64,000 bases of DNA from JABWBD01 sp040768665 (GTDB lineage: Bacteria; Planctomycetota; Planctomycetia; Pirellulales; Thermoguttaceae): assembly GCA_040768665.1 (NCBI GenBank), contig JAXGMN010000025.1, forward strand, positions 1-64,000. Reading direction: 5' to 3'. A program made the position numbers and the translations under genes. Shown here piece after piece: positions 32,737-41,281 of the stretch; the stretch's first letter is position 1, and each line of letters begins with the position of its first letter. Below the pieces are notes generated by a model that had not been told where the DNA came from, searched no databases, and saw nothing but the letters and a program-made list of their open reading frames with translations.

Positions 32737-33921
32737 CTACTGCCAAGCGATACGCGACCAAGGATCGGCAAACAGATTTCCCACCGGATGGAAAGGTCCA
32801 GTCGTGGGAATGACCGAGCCGTCGACTTCGAGCCGCATGGCCGCCTCGCCAGAGCACCGCGGAGCGCGGCGGATCTGTTTCGCCAGCGCTGCGTTCACGT
32901 CAAACCTCGCGGGCGGATACCACAATAGCCGCAGTCCGAAATCGTCGGCCGACACCTTGACGATTTCGGCCGCCTGGGCCAGTTCCTCCTCCGAAAGCGC
33001 TTCGCAGGTCAGCTCGCCGACACCGGCCGCGATGCCGACGAACCCGGCGTTTCTCACGCCCAGCGTCGCGATCGACTCCATCGTCTCCACCACGTTCTCC
33101 AGCGTTGCCCGCACGAGCACCACCTCGGCCACGGGGCAGACTTCGTTCTCCAAAGCCCTGTCGACACACTTCTTAGCCGCCTTCCAGTCGCCGGCGCCGA
33201 CGAGAGAATCGTGGACATGTTCATCGCTGGAAAGATAGTAGAAATTCAGATGATCGACGCCGGTTTGGGCCAGTTCGCGAATGAGTCCATCGTCGACGAG
33301 ATCGCTCGCGCGGGCGCGGACGCCTGCAATCATGCCAAGGTCCTCGGCCCGCTCCACGGCACGAACCAGATCCTTCGTATCCGCACTCGGTTCCACGATG
33401 AACGTTGCGTGGGGAACGCCGAGTTCCCACAGCCGGTCGAGCAACGGCACCAGACGCTCGAGGTCGGCAAGGGGGATGTCGGCCGAAAAGGGTTTCTCCA
33501 GGGGCAGAGCGTCTTTGGTGAAAGTCGGATCCGCAAGATTCAGAATCGGGTAGTTGTCGCCGGGCGCTTCGAGATCTGCAAATAACCGGCGCACTCGCTC
33601 GATATCTTCTTTCGCCTGCTCCGGACTCACGTTTCGAAAGGCGGAAGATAACCGCCGAAGCAGCGTCTCCTCGCTCGCGCCATCCAGAATTCCTTTGGCC
33701 ATGACGACACCGGACGGATTCAATCGGGCGGCCGCGGTCGCGTTGGCCAGAAGAAGCCCCTGACCGCTGCGATCGACACGGAGATGAAACCGGGTGTAAC
33801 TGCCGTCGATTTCCCGCATCGCGTGGTAAAGCCCCGGCGCAATTCCAGCCCGCGCCAACGGATCCTCCGGCTTCGGTGTCAACTGCTTGAGCATCTCTCG
33901 CAAGGGCCTGGCTCGGCTCAT
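32737..33921 (-). CDS. PqqD-like domain fused to a cluster-less radical-SAM-like barrel
   Basis: A 394-aa protein, coupled to the radical SAM gene by an ATGA overlap. Residues ~20-110 parallel the PqqD-like N-terminal domain of the neighbour (GLYHAMREIDGSYTRFHLRVDRSGQGLLLANATAAARLNPSGVV). Residues ~130-330 follow the same barrel pattern (LVPLLDRLWELGVPHATFIVEPS, LVRAVERAEDLGMIAGVRARASDLVDDG, NFYYLSSDEHVHDSLVGAGDW) and the tail has VDGSVIPTTGPFHPVGNLFADPW, similar to VEPNGDVLPCQSYYEPVGNLLYDPW next door. The CxxxCxxC motif and SPASM cysteines are all lost. It is therefore a degenerate paralogue, probably a non-catalytic partner or substrate-binding subunit of the active enzyme. Confidence 0.8.
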   Translation of the reverse strand: MSRARPLREMLKQLTPKPEDPLARAGIAPGLYHAMREIDGSYTRFHLRVDRSGQGLLLANATAAARLNPSGVVMAKGILDGASEETLLRRLSSAFRNVSPEQAKEDIERVRRLFADLEAPGDNYPILNLADPTFTKDALPLEKPFSADIPLADLERLVPLLDRLWELGVPHATFIVEPSADTKDLVRAVERAEDLGMIAGVRARASDLVDDGLIRELAQTGVDHLNFYYLSSDEHVHDSLVGAGDWKAAKKCVDRALENEVCPVAEVVLVRATLENVVETMESIATLGVRNAGFVGIAAGVGELTCEALSEEELAQAAEIVKVSADDFGLRLLWYPPARFDVNAALAKQIRRAPRCSGEAAMRLEVDGSVIPTTGPFHPVGNLFADPWSRIAWQ

Positions 33922-35351
33922 GGGAAAATCCTTTCCGCACACGCGCGGTGTTTGGTGGTATGATCTCGCTCAATCCGGCATCCGCCGCCGCATAACTCAA
34001 GGTCGGGACAATCCCAACATTCCTCCGGCAGTCCGCCGGCCGCCGGATCGTGGATCCGCCGCCGAAAACCAAGGAACTGCGGGCTGTTCCAGATCGTTTC
34101 CCAAGGATCGTACAGCAGGTTGCCCACCGGTTCATAGTACGACTGGCAGGGCAGGACGTCGCCGTTGGGCTCAACGCAAAGGGAGTATTCACCCGCGTTG
34201 CACCGCCGGGGATCCAGCCCCAGTTGGACGGGCGAGAGCCGGCAGTAGGCGGTCGGAGTGTACCACAGCATCCGCATACCCAGTTCGCCGGCCCGATCGC
34301 GAAGCCGGACCAAGAGCGGCCCCATCTCGCCTTCCGGGATTGCCTCGCCGCTGGTCCGGCCCGATCCGGAATAGATCATGCCGTTGACGGCAAAGGTCCG
34401 CAGGCCGAGGTCGTGCAGGAAATCGACCAGCGTTTCGGCGTCCTCGGCATTGCGGCGAGTGAGCGTGGAATTGGTGATCGTATAGAGCCCTACGGCCAAA
34501 GCCTGCCGGATCCCTTGCACCGTTTCGTAGAACGCCCGCGCGCCGGTCATGGCGTCGTGGACGTCCGGCCGGGACGACTCGATCGTCACCTGCACGTGGC
34601 AAAGTCCGGCCTCCGCGAGCGACTCGGCGAAGCGGCCGTCCGCCAGGCGTCGGCCGTTGGTGTTCAGTCCGGTGATCAAGCCGAGCGACTCGCCGTAGGC
34701 GACCAGTTCGCTCAGTCCCGGCACGAGCGTCGGCTCGCCGCCGGTGAAGATCACGTGGGGGATCCCGATCTCGGCGAGGCGATCGAGCACGCGTTTCCAA
34801 CCGGCCGCGTCCAGCGAAGGCATGCCGGCGCGGCTGGGTAAGTTGTAGCAGTGCGCGCAGCGATTGTTGCAGGCATACGTCAGCGCCAGGTCGGCCTTGT
34901 ACGGCGCCCGCGGCGACTTGCCAAACCACGGGGCGCGGGCGATCTTCGCCAGCCCGCATGTCGTACACGGATCGGTCGTGTTCGTCAGATGATGCACGGC
35001 TTCGCAGATCGACGAGGCTTCGCGAGCAAGCCGGTTCACGTCGGCCATACGGAAAGTGCGGCGCAGCAGTCCGACGATCTCATCCAGATTCGTCCCGTCA
35101 AGTGCGAGTTTTGCGACCAGCGCGGCGGTTCGGTTGAGATGAATCGCATCGGTGGCGTCGACCAGGACGAGGCCGTTGCCGTCGGCGTCGATGCGAAGAT
35201 GGATCCGCCGCGCGCCGCCGGCCAGCGCAGCACGATAGGTAAACAGCCCCGGACGTATTCGAACCGGGGGCCGGAAGGCGGCGATCATGCCTGCGCAGTC
35301 GCGGCGCAGTGCCGCGACCAGCCGATCCGCCAAACGCGCCGCGGCGGTCAC
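33918..35351 (-). CDS. Radical SAM/SPASM protein with N-terminal PqqD-like domain
   Basis: A 477-aa protein. The N-terminal PqqD-like domain (about 20-110: RPGLFTYRAALAGGARRIHLRIDADGNGLVLVDATDAIHLN) is followed by CTTCG, then the radical SAM motif CNNRCAHC (about residue 160; Cx3Cx2C for the 4Fe-4S cluster), FTGGEPTL, GLNTNGRRLAD and VQVTIESSRPDVHDAMTG. The C-terminal SPASM region has CNAGEYSLCVEPNGDVLPC and CWDCPDLELCGGGC for auxiliary clusters. This is the layout of enzymes that modify ribosomal peptides, with the peptide-binding domain fused at the front rather than encoded separately. The start GTG 35351 overlaps the stop of the zinc-ribbon gene (GTGA). No precursor peptide is evident nearby. 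Confidence 0.88.
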   Translation of the reverse strand: MTAAARLADRLVAALRRDCAGMIAAFRPPVRIRPGLFTYRAALAGGARRIHLRIDADGNGLVLVDATDAIHLNRTAALVAKLALDGTNLDEIVGLLRRTFRMADVNRLAREASSICEAVHHLTNTTDPCTTCGLAKIARAPWFGKSPRAPYKADLALTYACNNRCAHCYNLPSRAGMPSLDAAGWKRVLDRLAEIGIPHVIFTGGEPTLVPGLSELVAYGESLGLITGLNTNGRRLADGRFAESLAEAGLCHVQVTIESSRPDVHDAMTGARAFYETVQGIRQALAVGLYTITNSTLTRRNAEDAETLVDFLHDLGLRTFAVNGMIYSGSGRTSGEAIPEGEMGPLLVRLRDRAGELGMRMLWYTPTAYCRLSPVQLGLDPRRCNAGEYSLCVEPNGDVLPCQSYYEPVGNLLYDPWETIWNSPQFLGFRRRIHDPAAGGLPEECWDCPDLELCGGGCRIERDHTTKHRACAERIFP

Positions 35352-35683
35352 CACTTCGGCTCCTCTTCCAACTGGTAGCCGGCGCCGCAGTACTCGCAGT
35401 GGACGAAAACCGCACCCGCCTGAACGTGAACGGAACGTTCGCTCAACGAGGCCCCGCACGACCGGCATGTCAGATCCTGCAGGTTGACGTCTCCGGAGAG
35501 ATCGATCTTCTGGACCACGGTCGTCCGGCTCGGCTGCATGCGGGCCATCCACACCAGCGTCCCCGCCCCGATCAGGAGGACCAACCCGACGACGATCCGC
35601 ATCGCCTGCCCCTGCGCTCCCACGACAAAGACCAGACCCAGCAGCCCGAGAAGAACAGCGAGCAGATAGACAACGAACTTCAC
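35348..35683 (-). CDS. Membrane protein with cytoplasmic zinc ribbon
   Basis: A 111-aa protein: two transmembrane helices (VVYLLAVLLGLLGLVFVVG and IVVGLVLLIGAGTLVWMA) in the first 55 residues, then a soluble tail with paired CRSCG and CEYCG, a zinc ribbon. GTG 35683 is preceded by GGAG at 7 nt; an ATG 33 nt earlier is an alternative. Its stop overlaps the start of the radical SAM gene, making it the first gene of a three-gene operon. It may anchor the radical SAM complex to the membrane. I know no name for this family. Confidence 0.72.
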   Translation of the reverse strand: MKFVVYLLAVLLGLLGLVFVVGAQGQAMRIVVGLVLLIGAGTLVWMARMQPSRTTVVQKIDLSGDVNLQDLTCRSCGASLSERSVHVQAGAVFVHCEYCGAGYQLEEEPKW

Positions 35684-36189
35684 ACAGACACTCCGGTTTG
35701 CGTTCGAGAATCGCATCTCAGCCCCAGCGGCCATCGCCCATTCTTATCCGCCAAGCCGAATCCGTCCAGGGGCAGGGTCCGGCCGCCGAGCGGGACATTG
35801 CCCCGCGAGTCTGCTCGTCACAGCCCTCTCCTCGAATTTGGCGGACAAGCCCACCGATTTTCCAAGACCCATTGCCCCGGACCACCCGGCAGCTACAGGG
35901 GGGAGGGCGGGAGGACGAAGGCATGTTTTCGCACAGCAGGATCGCATTGGAATGGTCCCAAGCGCGCTTTATAATGCGACGAGTCGGACCCGCGCGATCG
36001 GTGAAGGCTGAGCGAGCCTTTTTCGATACTCGTCGAAGTTGTTCTTAACCATCTGCGAGAGGACTCAAAATGGCTTAGCGACCTTCGGGCTGGGTGATGG
36101 CCTTGCACACGAACTCATCCAGACTTTTTCCGCCGTTTCCTCGAAGATGCACACGATCTAACCGTTACCTTTCCCCCGGCCTTCCGTCA

Positions 36190-36386
36190 AAGCCAGAAAG
36201 ACGCAGAGCTCGGGAAAAAGCAAAGGGTAGAAGGGCTCGTCGATCGAGCGGATACCTGCTGGTGAACGCGCGGACCAGCGGGCAGTGGAGCGTGCGGATC
36301 GCGTCGCAGGAGGTGGTCGAGAACATGCGGAGCTGGCCGCACAGCGGCTTCAGCGTGGAGGGAGTTACGCACCGGAAGAGGGCGAC
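36190..36386 (+). pseudogene. Possible transposase fragment
   Basis: A short plus-strand frame reads SSGYLLVNARTSGQWSVRIASQEVVENMRSWPHSGFSVEGV, which resembles an internal stretch of larger transposase or related mobile-element proteins, but I cannot place it with certainty. It ends at the left target duplication of MITE copy 2. The rest of 35684-36396 (about 700 bp upstream of the zinc-ribbon gene) has no recognisable gene, including no clear precursor peptide. Confidence 0.3.
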
Positions 36387-36396
36387 AGGTCATCTC

Positions 36397-36610
36397 TGGG
36401 TGGGTGAAAACTCAGTGGTTCTATCGGCTGATTCGACCTCCGGTTCTGTTCCACCGATTCCTTCATCCGTGCCCCGGCTTTACCATCCGTGCTACTTTGT
36501 CCTTGAGTTGTTCTGATAGCACGGATGGCAAGGCCGGGGCACGGATGAAAATGAGGAAGAAAAATGGAAACCCAGCAAGCCGATCGTATGCCCCCGTTTT
36601 CACCTCGCCA
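36397..36610. mobile_element. MITE-like element, copy 2 (214 bp, 9-bp target duplication)
   Basis: Starts TGGGTGGGTGAAAAC and ends GTTTTCACCTCGCCA, flanked by the direct repeat GGTCATCTC (36388-36396 and 36611-36619). The internal palindrome (TCATCCGTGCCCCGGC ... GCCGGGGCACGGATGA, 32-bp arms) is one base pair longer than in copy 1. It inserted exactly at the stop codon of the Uma2-type gene: the TGA lies within the target duplication, so the coding sequence is unchanged and the hairpin now sits directly behind the gene, where it could act as a terminator. Confidence 0.88.
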
Positions 36611-36612
36611 GG

Positions 36613-37287
36613 TCATCTCTGCTGAAGCGTGTACTGCCATCCGCCGGCTCGCCCCTTCCGGCGGGAAAGGCGAAAGCAGCGCTTAAAGAGAGCAGAATAC
36701 CGAAACCCGTCCGCATCGGGAGCAACCCGTTCGTAACCAGCCGTCGCCGGACAAAGGATCTGGAAGTCGAGCCGCTCGTTTCGCACATCGAACAGCCAGA
36801 ATTCGGGGATCTTCGCTTGGTAGTAGGACACGGGCAGCCGCTGTGTGTCTTTACCGACCGATTCGTCGCTGACGATCTCGATAACCAAATCCGGCGACCC
36901 TTCCAGCTCGACGTATCGCTCGGGCCCTCCCGCCGCTTTCGGAATCCGCCGCACGCGTCCACTCTCGAGCGCCTCATACGAGACGAACACCACGTCGGGC
37001 TCCACGGAAAGATCGGCCTCCGGCGAGGAGACCCTCGTCCTGTCCGTGAATAACTCGCCGAGATCTTCCGCGTCGATAATCTGCCCAAGGACAACGACCA
37101 GCCGCGTCTTCAAAGTTCCGTGACAGTAGAGATCTTCGGGGGACATATCCACCTCGAGGCGCCCGGCGATGTAATCGATCCTGCCCTGTTGCCCAGAAGC
37201 GTCCGACGCGGCCCAGGCGCGGAACTCGTCCAGGGAGCGGACGAACGGTACTTCGAACTTATCTTGAATCACGATGGAAGTCGCCAC
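36613..37287 (-). CDS. Uma2-family (PD-(D/E)XK) endonuclease-like protein
   Basis: About 224 aa. The Uma2/DUF820 core is seen in order: FRAWAASDASGQQGRIDYIAGRLEVDMSPED, HGTLKTRLVVVLGQII, VSSPEADLSVEPDVVFVS, the nuclease motif SPDLVIEIVSDES, and YYQAKIPEFWLFDVRNERLDFQIL. These proteins have a restriction-endonuclease-like fold, occur in many copies in planctomycetes and cyanobacteria, and their target is unknown. The start is uncertain: GTG 37287 gives the usual family N terminus, while ATG 37404 would add 39 residues. The MITE copy 2 abuts its stop codon. Confidence 0.8.
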   Translation of the reverse strand: MATSIVIQDKFEVPFVRSLDEFRAWAASDASGQQGRIDYIAGRLEVDMSPEDLYCHGTLKTRLVVVLGQIIDAEDLGELFTDRTRVSSPEADLSVEPDVVFVSYEALESGRVRRIPKAAGGPERYVELEGSPDLVIEIVSDESVGKDTQRLPVSYYQAKIPEFWLFDVRNERLDFQILCPATAGYERVAPDADGFRYSALFKRCFRLSRRKGRAGGWQYTLQQR

Positions 37288-37507
37288 AAATCTGCCCAAG
37301 GGAACCGAGGATTGTTGCACTTGCGTGATCGTAGCCCTCTCGGCGGTCCGTGCCCGACGTAGCGTTCGCCAATGAGTCGCTACCCAGTCAAGACTATCTT
37401 GCATCGCCGTTGCCTTCAACCCCCGGCCGCGTTGGGTAGCCGTCAGCACCTCTGTCGGCTCTCCCTGCTGCCGAAGGGGCTCAAAGCCACTGTGTGCCAA
37501 AAGAAGA

Positions 37508-37594
37508 GGGGACAGTCGCATATATTGGAATGTCTGCGTAGGATGGCCTCGTAAGCATCACTCCAAACTACCCCCAATATATGCGCCTGTCCCC
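37508..37594. repeat. Hairpin repeat copy upstream of the beta-helix gene
   Basis: Arms of 21 bp (37508-37528 and 37574-37594) begin with GGGGACAG and end with CTGTCCCC; one mismatch. The stem includes CGCATATATTGG/CCAATATATGCG. Unlike most copies this one lacks the A-A mismatches. The remainder of 37288-37739 has no recognisable gene. Confidence 0.75.
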
Positions 37595-37739
37595 TATTTG
37601 CGCTCGATGCCGATACGCGCGGGACGAAAGCGGCTCGGCCGTCGATAACGACGGCATTTCTTGTTGAAATCATGCGAAACCCTCTGTTAGACTCCAGGCA
37701 AACATGGCGCTGAAGACACGATCGTCGAAAGGAAAGCCG

Positions 37740-38930
37740 ATGAACAAGATCGCAATCGCTTTGCCGATCCTCCTGGCGGCAAGTTCCGCGTTCGGTGCAG
37801 AAGTTCTGGTCAACGACGACGCTGCCCTCCGGGCCGCTTTGCGAGAAGCCCGTCCGGGAACGACGATTCGAATCGCCCCGGGGCAGTATCGGCCCGGCGT
37901 CTACGCCGCCAATCTGAAAGGCACCGAAGCGAGGAGGATCGTCATCGAGGGGGCGGACCCACGAGATCCGCCACGTTTCGAGGGCGGGCAGGGCGGCTGG
38001 CACCTGAGCGACTGTGCCTGGCTCACGCTCCGCAATATTGCCGTGCGGGGCCAAAGCGCCAACGGCATCAACGTCGACGACGGCGGGACCTACGACTCGC
38101 CCGCGCACCACATCGTGTTGGAAAACATTCAAGTGGCCGACGTGGGACCGAAGGGCAACTTCGACGGAATCAAGATGTCGGGAGTCGACGACTTCGTGGT
38201 CCGCGGCTGCCGCGTCGAGGGCTGGGGTGGCGAAGCGGTCGACATGGTCGGCTGCCACCGGGGGCTGATTGAGCAGTGTGAGTTCGCCGGCAAGCCCGGG
38301 TTCTCGCAAGCACACGGCCCGCAGACCAAGGGCGGTTCCTCGCAGATCACGATCCGCCGCTGCCGGTTCCAAGGTGACATCGGCCGCGGGGTCAACCTGG
38401 GCGGATCGACGGGGCGGGCGTTCTTCCGGCCCAACGACGCCCTGTACGAGGCCAAGGATATCACGGTCGAGGGCTGCACGCTGGTGGGCACTCAGGCCCC
38501 GATCGCCTACGTGGGCGTCGACGGGGCCGTGGTGCGGTACAATACGATCCTCTATCCGGAAAAATGGGTGATCCGCATCCTGCAGGAAACCCGCGACCCG
38601 GGCTTCGCGCCCTGCCGCAACGGCCGTTTCGAGCACAACCTGATCGTCTTCCGCCGGTCCGAGGTCCAGACATTCGTCAATATCGGCCCCGGCACCGCCC
38701 CGGAGACGTTCCGGTTCGCCGAAAACCTCTGGTACTGCAAGGACCGCCCGCAGGCCAGCAAGCCCCAACTGCCGGTTGCCGAACAGGATGGCCTCTACGG
38801 CCGCGATCCGCGCTTGGAGAAGACCGCCTCCGGGCAGTGGAAACCGCAAGAGCCGGTTGCCGCGCGGTACGGTGCGACGGCGTGGTCCGAACGGGACCGT
38901 CCTGAAGAATCCTCTGGTCGAACTCGTTGA
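37740..38930 (+). CDS. Exported right-handed beta-helix protein
   Basis: A 396-aa protein with a cleavable signal peptide (KIAIALPILLAASSAFGA), then the start typical of pectin-lyase-like proteins (NDDAALRAALREARPGTTIRIAPGQYRPGVYAANLKG) and repeated helix coils (HIVLENIQVADVGPKGNFDGIKMSG, DFVVRGCRVEGWGGEAVDMVGC, ITIRRCRFQGDIGRGVNLGG). Likely a polysaccharide-binding or lyase-like protein acting outside the cytoplasm. ATG 37740 has AAAGGAAAG 4 nt before it. It leads a plus-strand run of genes; the next starts 9 bp after its stop. Confidence 0.85.
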   Translation: MNKIAIALPILLAASSAFGAEVLVNDDAALRAALREARPGTTIRIAPGQYRPGVYAANLKGTEARRIVIEGADPRDPPRFEGGQGGWHLSDCAWLTLRNIAVRGQSANGINVDDGGTYDSPAHHIVLENIQVADVGPKGNFDGIKMSGVDDFVVRGCRVEGWGGEAVDMVGCHRGLIEQCEFAGKPGFSQAHGPQTKGGSSQITIRRCRFQGDIGRGVNLGGSTGRAFFRPNDALYEAKDITVEGCTLVGTQAPIAYVGVDGAVVRYNTILYPEKWVIRILQETRDPGFAPCRNGRFEHNLIVFRRSEVQTFVNIGPGTAPETFRFAENLWYCKDRPQASKPQLPVAEQDGLYGRDPRLEKTASGQWKPQEPVAARYGATAWSERDRPEESSGRTR

Positions 38931-38939
38931 GGCAAACAG

Positions 38940-40079
38940 ATGAATCACGTCGACACCGCCGAAATCGAGCAGTTGCTCAGAGCGTTTCTGACGGAAATGA
39001 AGGCATGGAACGACCGCTGCCAGGCAGAATCCTCCGACGAATCCGGCGGCTTGCCCGACTTCCGGTCTCAGCGGGATCGTCTGGCCGAAATCGTGGCCCG
39101 GCACTGCACCCCGCGTGACTTGTCGTGCGCCAGCCTGCACTATGGTGAGCCGTCGGCCTGGGACCCGGAAGAACAGATCGACGGAATCGAGCAGCCTGGG
39201 GATGGGGAAGTGCACGTCATCACCAGGCGTGCAGGCCGGATGTCGTCCCGCTGCCGGTATGAGATGCTGCGAACGGACGAGCGGTGGCGGATCGACGGCC
39301 GGTACTACTTGTTTGAGGATGACCTGGTGATCGCCGACTTCATTGCCCCGATGCTCGCCCGGCGGAGCGAGGCGCTGTTGCAACTCTATGAGCAACACGC
39401 ACTGGCATCGTTCGCCAAACAACAGCACCTGCTGGGACTCGTCGGAGAAGCAAGCTGGCAGTTCGATACACAGACAGGGATGTTAACGTTCAGCAATGGC
39501 TACGGTTGGAAGTGCCAAATCTTGGGGACGGAATCCGAGGATTTCTGCACGTGGCTCTGGTCTTGGGCCAACGAGGCGAGCAATCTTCCGGCCGAAACTC
39601 TCAACGCGGCCCTATGGCTGCGGCAATACGGCGAGGCGCACGGCATCCGGCACTTTGTTGAGATGAGCCTTCCCCTCCATGAAGTCAACGGCGATTTCAT
39701 TGCGACCGTGGCCTCTGGACTACTCAACGCCCGAGGCCATTACCGCGGTCCCTACGAAGGCGGCGCGGCTTATCTGCTGATTACGGACGAGAGTTTGCCG
39801 GAGCTGCCCGCGCAGATGCATGACGAGCTGGTCGGGAGGTTCAAGGAATACGAATCGTCCCATGGCCACGAGAATCGCCGCCAAGCCTTGACACGCTTCC
39901 TGTCCGAGGAGGCGGCGAGGCTTGCTCATAAGGACGGCCATCAGCCGCCTTTTGGGCCCGATGAAGGTGTAGAAGTGGAATATGATGAGCAGCGGCGGAT
40001 TTCGGCCGTTCGCATGACGGTTACGCCCGGTTCGCGCGGGTTGTTGGGAAGAGTGTTTGACTGGATTTCGGGCCGATAA
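38940..40079 (+). CDS. NTF2-like domain plus DUF6882 protein
   Basis: A 379-aa cytosolic protein with two parts. Residues 1-130 look like an NTF2-type fold (EIEQLLRAFLTEMKAWNDR, then RYEMLRTDERWRIDGRYYLFEDD), similar to 'NTF2 fold immunity' domains. Residues ~150-300 match DUF6882 (HLLGLVGEASWQFDTQTGMLTFSNGYGWKCQILGTES, TWLWSWANEASNLPAETL, ATVASGLLNARGHYRGPYEGGAAYLLI). A small tail repeats a second NTF2-like-looking strand pattern (EVEYDEQRRISAVRMTV). Function unknown; a role as an immunity-like protein is only suggested by the domain, and no toxin gene is adjacent. Confidence 0.72.
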   Translation: MNHVDTAEIEQLLRAFLTEMKAWNDRCQAESSDESGGLPDFRSQRDRLAEIVARHCTPRDLSCASLHYGEPSAWDPEEQIDGIEQPGDGEVHVITRRAGRMSSRCRYEMLRTDERWRIDGRYYLFEDDLVIADFIAPMLARRSEALLQLYEQHALASFAKQQHLLGLVGEASWQFDTQTGMLTFSNGYGWKCQILGTESEDFCTWLWSWANEASNLPAETLNAALWLRQYGEAHGIRHFVEMSLPLHEVNGDFIATVASGLLNARGHYRGPYEGGAAYLLITDESLPELPAQMHDELVGRFKEYESSHGHENRRQALTRFLSEEAARLAHKDGHQPPFGPDEGVEVEYDEQRRISAVRMTVTPGSRGLLGRVFDWISGR

Positions 40080-40093
40080 GGGCCGTGTTTCCG

Positions 40094-41158
40094 ATGCCAA
40101 AACTCGCCCGCAAGTTGAAAGACGACGTCGCCGCCATCGCGCTTCCCGAGGGCCGCGTCGTCGGTTCGCCGGGCCACGCCCAAGCCAGGCGATACCTGCT
40201 CGGGCGGATGCAGGAACTCGGACTGGAGCCCTTCCGCGGCGACTCCGTCGAACTTCCCTACACGTTCGGCGGCGACGAGTTCGTGAACCTCGCCGGCGTG
40301 ATACCGGGAGCGTCGCCTTCGGCGAAACCGATTCTCATTGGGGCCCATTACGACAGCGTCATCCCGGCCCCTTGTGCGGACGACAACGCAGCCGCCGTCG
40401 CGATCGCCCTGGCGGCCGCTGAAATGCTGGCAGAGCAGAAGTTGCCCCGCGACGTCGTCATCGCCATCTTCGATGCCGAAGAACCATGGCACTTCCAGGA
40501 ACCTTCTATGGGGAGCATCCGCTTCTACCACGATCACGTGCGCGAGCGAGGCGTCCACGCGGCCCTGATCATGGACCTAGTGGGTCATGACGTCCTCGTG
40601 CCGGCGGAGGTGTTGAGGAGCTTTCCGTGGTTGCGTTGGCCGGCGAAGCTGCTGCCTCGTATCGGCGATGATCTGGCGATCCCGGGCGTGCGGGATCTGC
40701 TGTTCATGACGGGTGCGGAAAGCCATCCCGGGCTTGCGGACGTAGTCGATTCGGTCCGCGTGCCGCGGCGGCTCCGACTGATTGCCACCCTCAATCGGTA
40801 CGTGGGCGACATGAGCGACCACGGCGTCTTTCGCACAAACGGAGTTCCTTACCTGTTTCTCTCGTGCGGCCGCTGGCGCCACTACCACGCGGAATCCGAC
40901 ACGCCCGACAAGCTGAATTACGCCAAGATGGCGAGAATCGCCCGCTACCTTGCGGCGGTAGCCAAGGCCCTGGCTGCCACCGACCTCGAGCCGCATGATG
41001 GGACTTCCGTCGACACCGCTGAGTTCGAGATCCGCCGGATCCGCAAGGCCTGCGGTCCGGTTTTTGGACTGGTTATGAAATGGCTTCGGATCGAGAAACT
41101 CGAAACACGAGCCGACATCTCCTCGCTGGCCGGCAAGCTGCTGGGGATGGGATTGTGA
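40094..41158 (+). CDS. M28-family zinc aminopeptidase-like protein
   Basis: A 354-aa metallopeptidase. Zinc ligands and catalytic residues are recognisable: ILIGAHYDSV (His), PCADDNAAAVAIALAAAEML (bridging Asp), FDAEEP (catalytic Glu and ligand Glu), MDLVGHD and, near the end, HYHAESDTPDKLNY (His). There is no signal peptide, so it would work in the cytoplasm unless the true start lies elsewhere. ATG 40094 is preferred; a GTG 9 nt earlier is possible. It follows the DUF6882 gene after 14 bp. Confidence 0.88.
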   Translation: MPKLARKLKDDVAAIALPEGRVVGSPGHAQARRYLLGRMQELGLEPFRGDSVELPYTFGGDEFVNLAGVIPGASPSAKPILIGAHYDSVIPAPCADDNAAAVAIALAAAEMLAEQKLPRDVVIAIFDAEEPWHFQEPSMGSIRFYHDHVRERGVHAALIMDLVGHDVLVPAEVLRSFPWLRWPAKLLPRIGDDLAIPGVRDLLFMTGAESHPGLADVVDSVRVPRRLRLIATLNRYVGDMSDHGVFRTNGVPYLFLSCGRWRHYHAESDTPDKLNYAKMARIARYLAAVAKALAATDLEPHDGTSVDTAEFEIRRIRKACGPVFGLVMKWLRIEKLETRADISSLAGKLLGMGL

Positions 41159-41281
41159 AGCAGGATGTCAAGCTCGCACCCAAACCACCCCCCCCCACAG
41201 GCAGTCGGCCTATTGCCAGAACGGGCCCAAAGGAATATGCTTCCGGATCAAACTTGGATCCGCGCAGAATGGGAGATGACC

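Noticed and set aside
35718..35924. Short Cys-containing ORF upstream of the radical SAM operon as a precursor peptide
   Set aside because: No leader/core pattern, start signal or repeat of core residues; composition is that of a random frame in GC-rich DNA.
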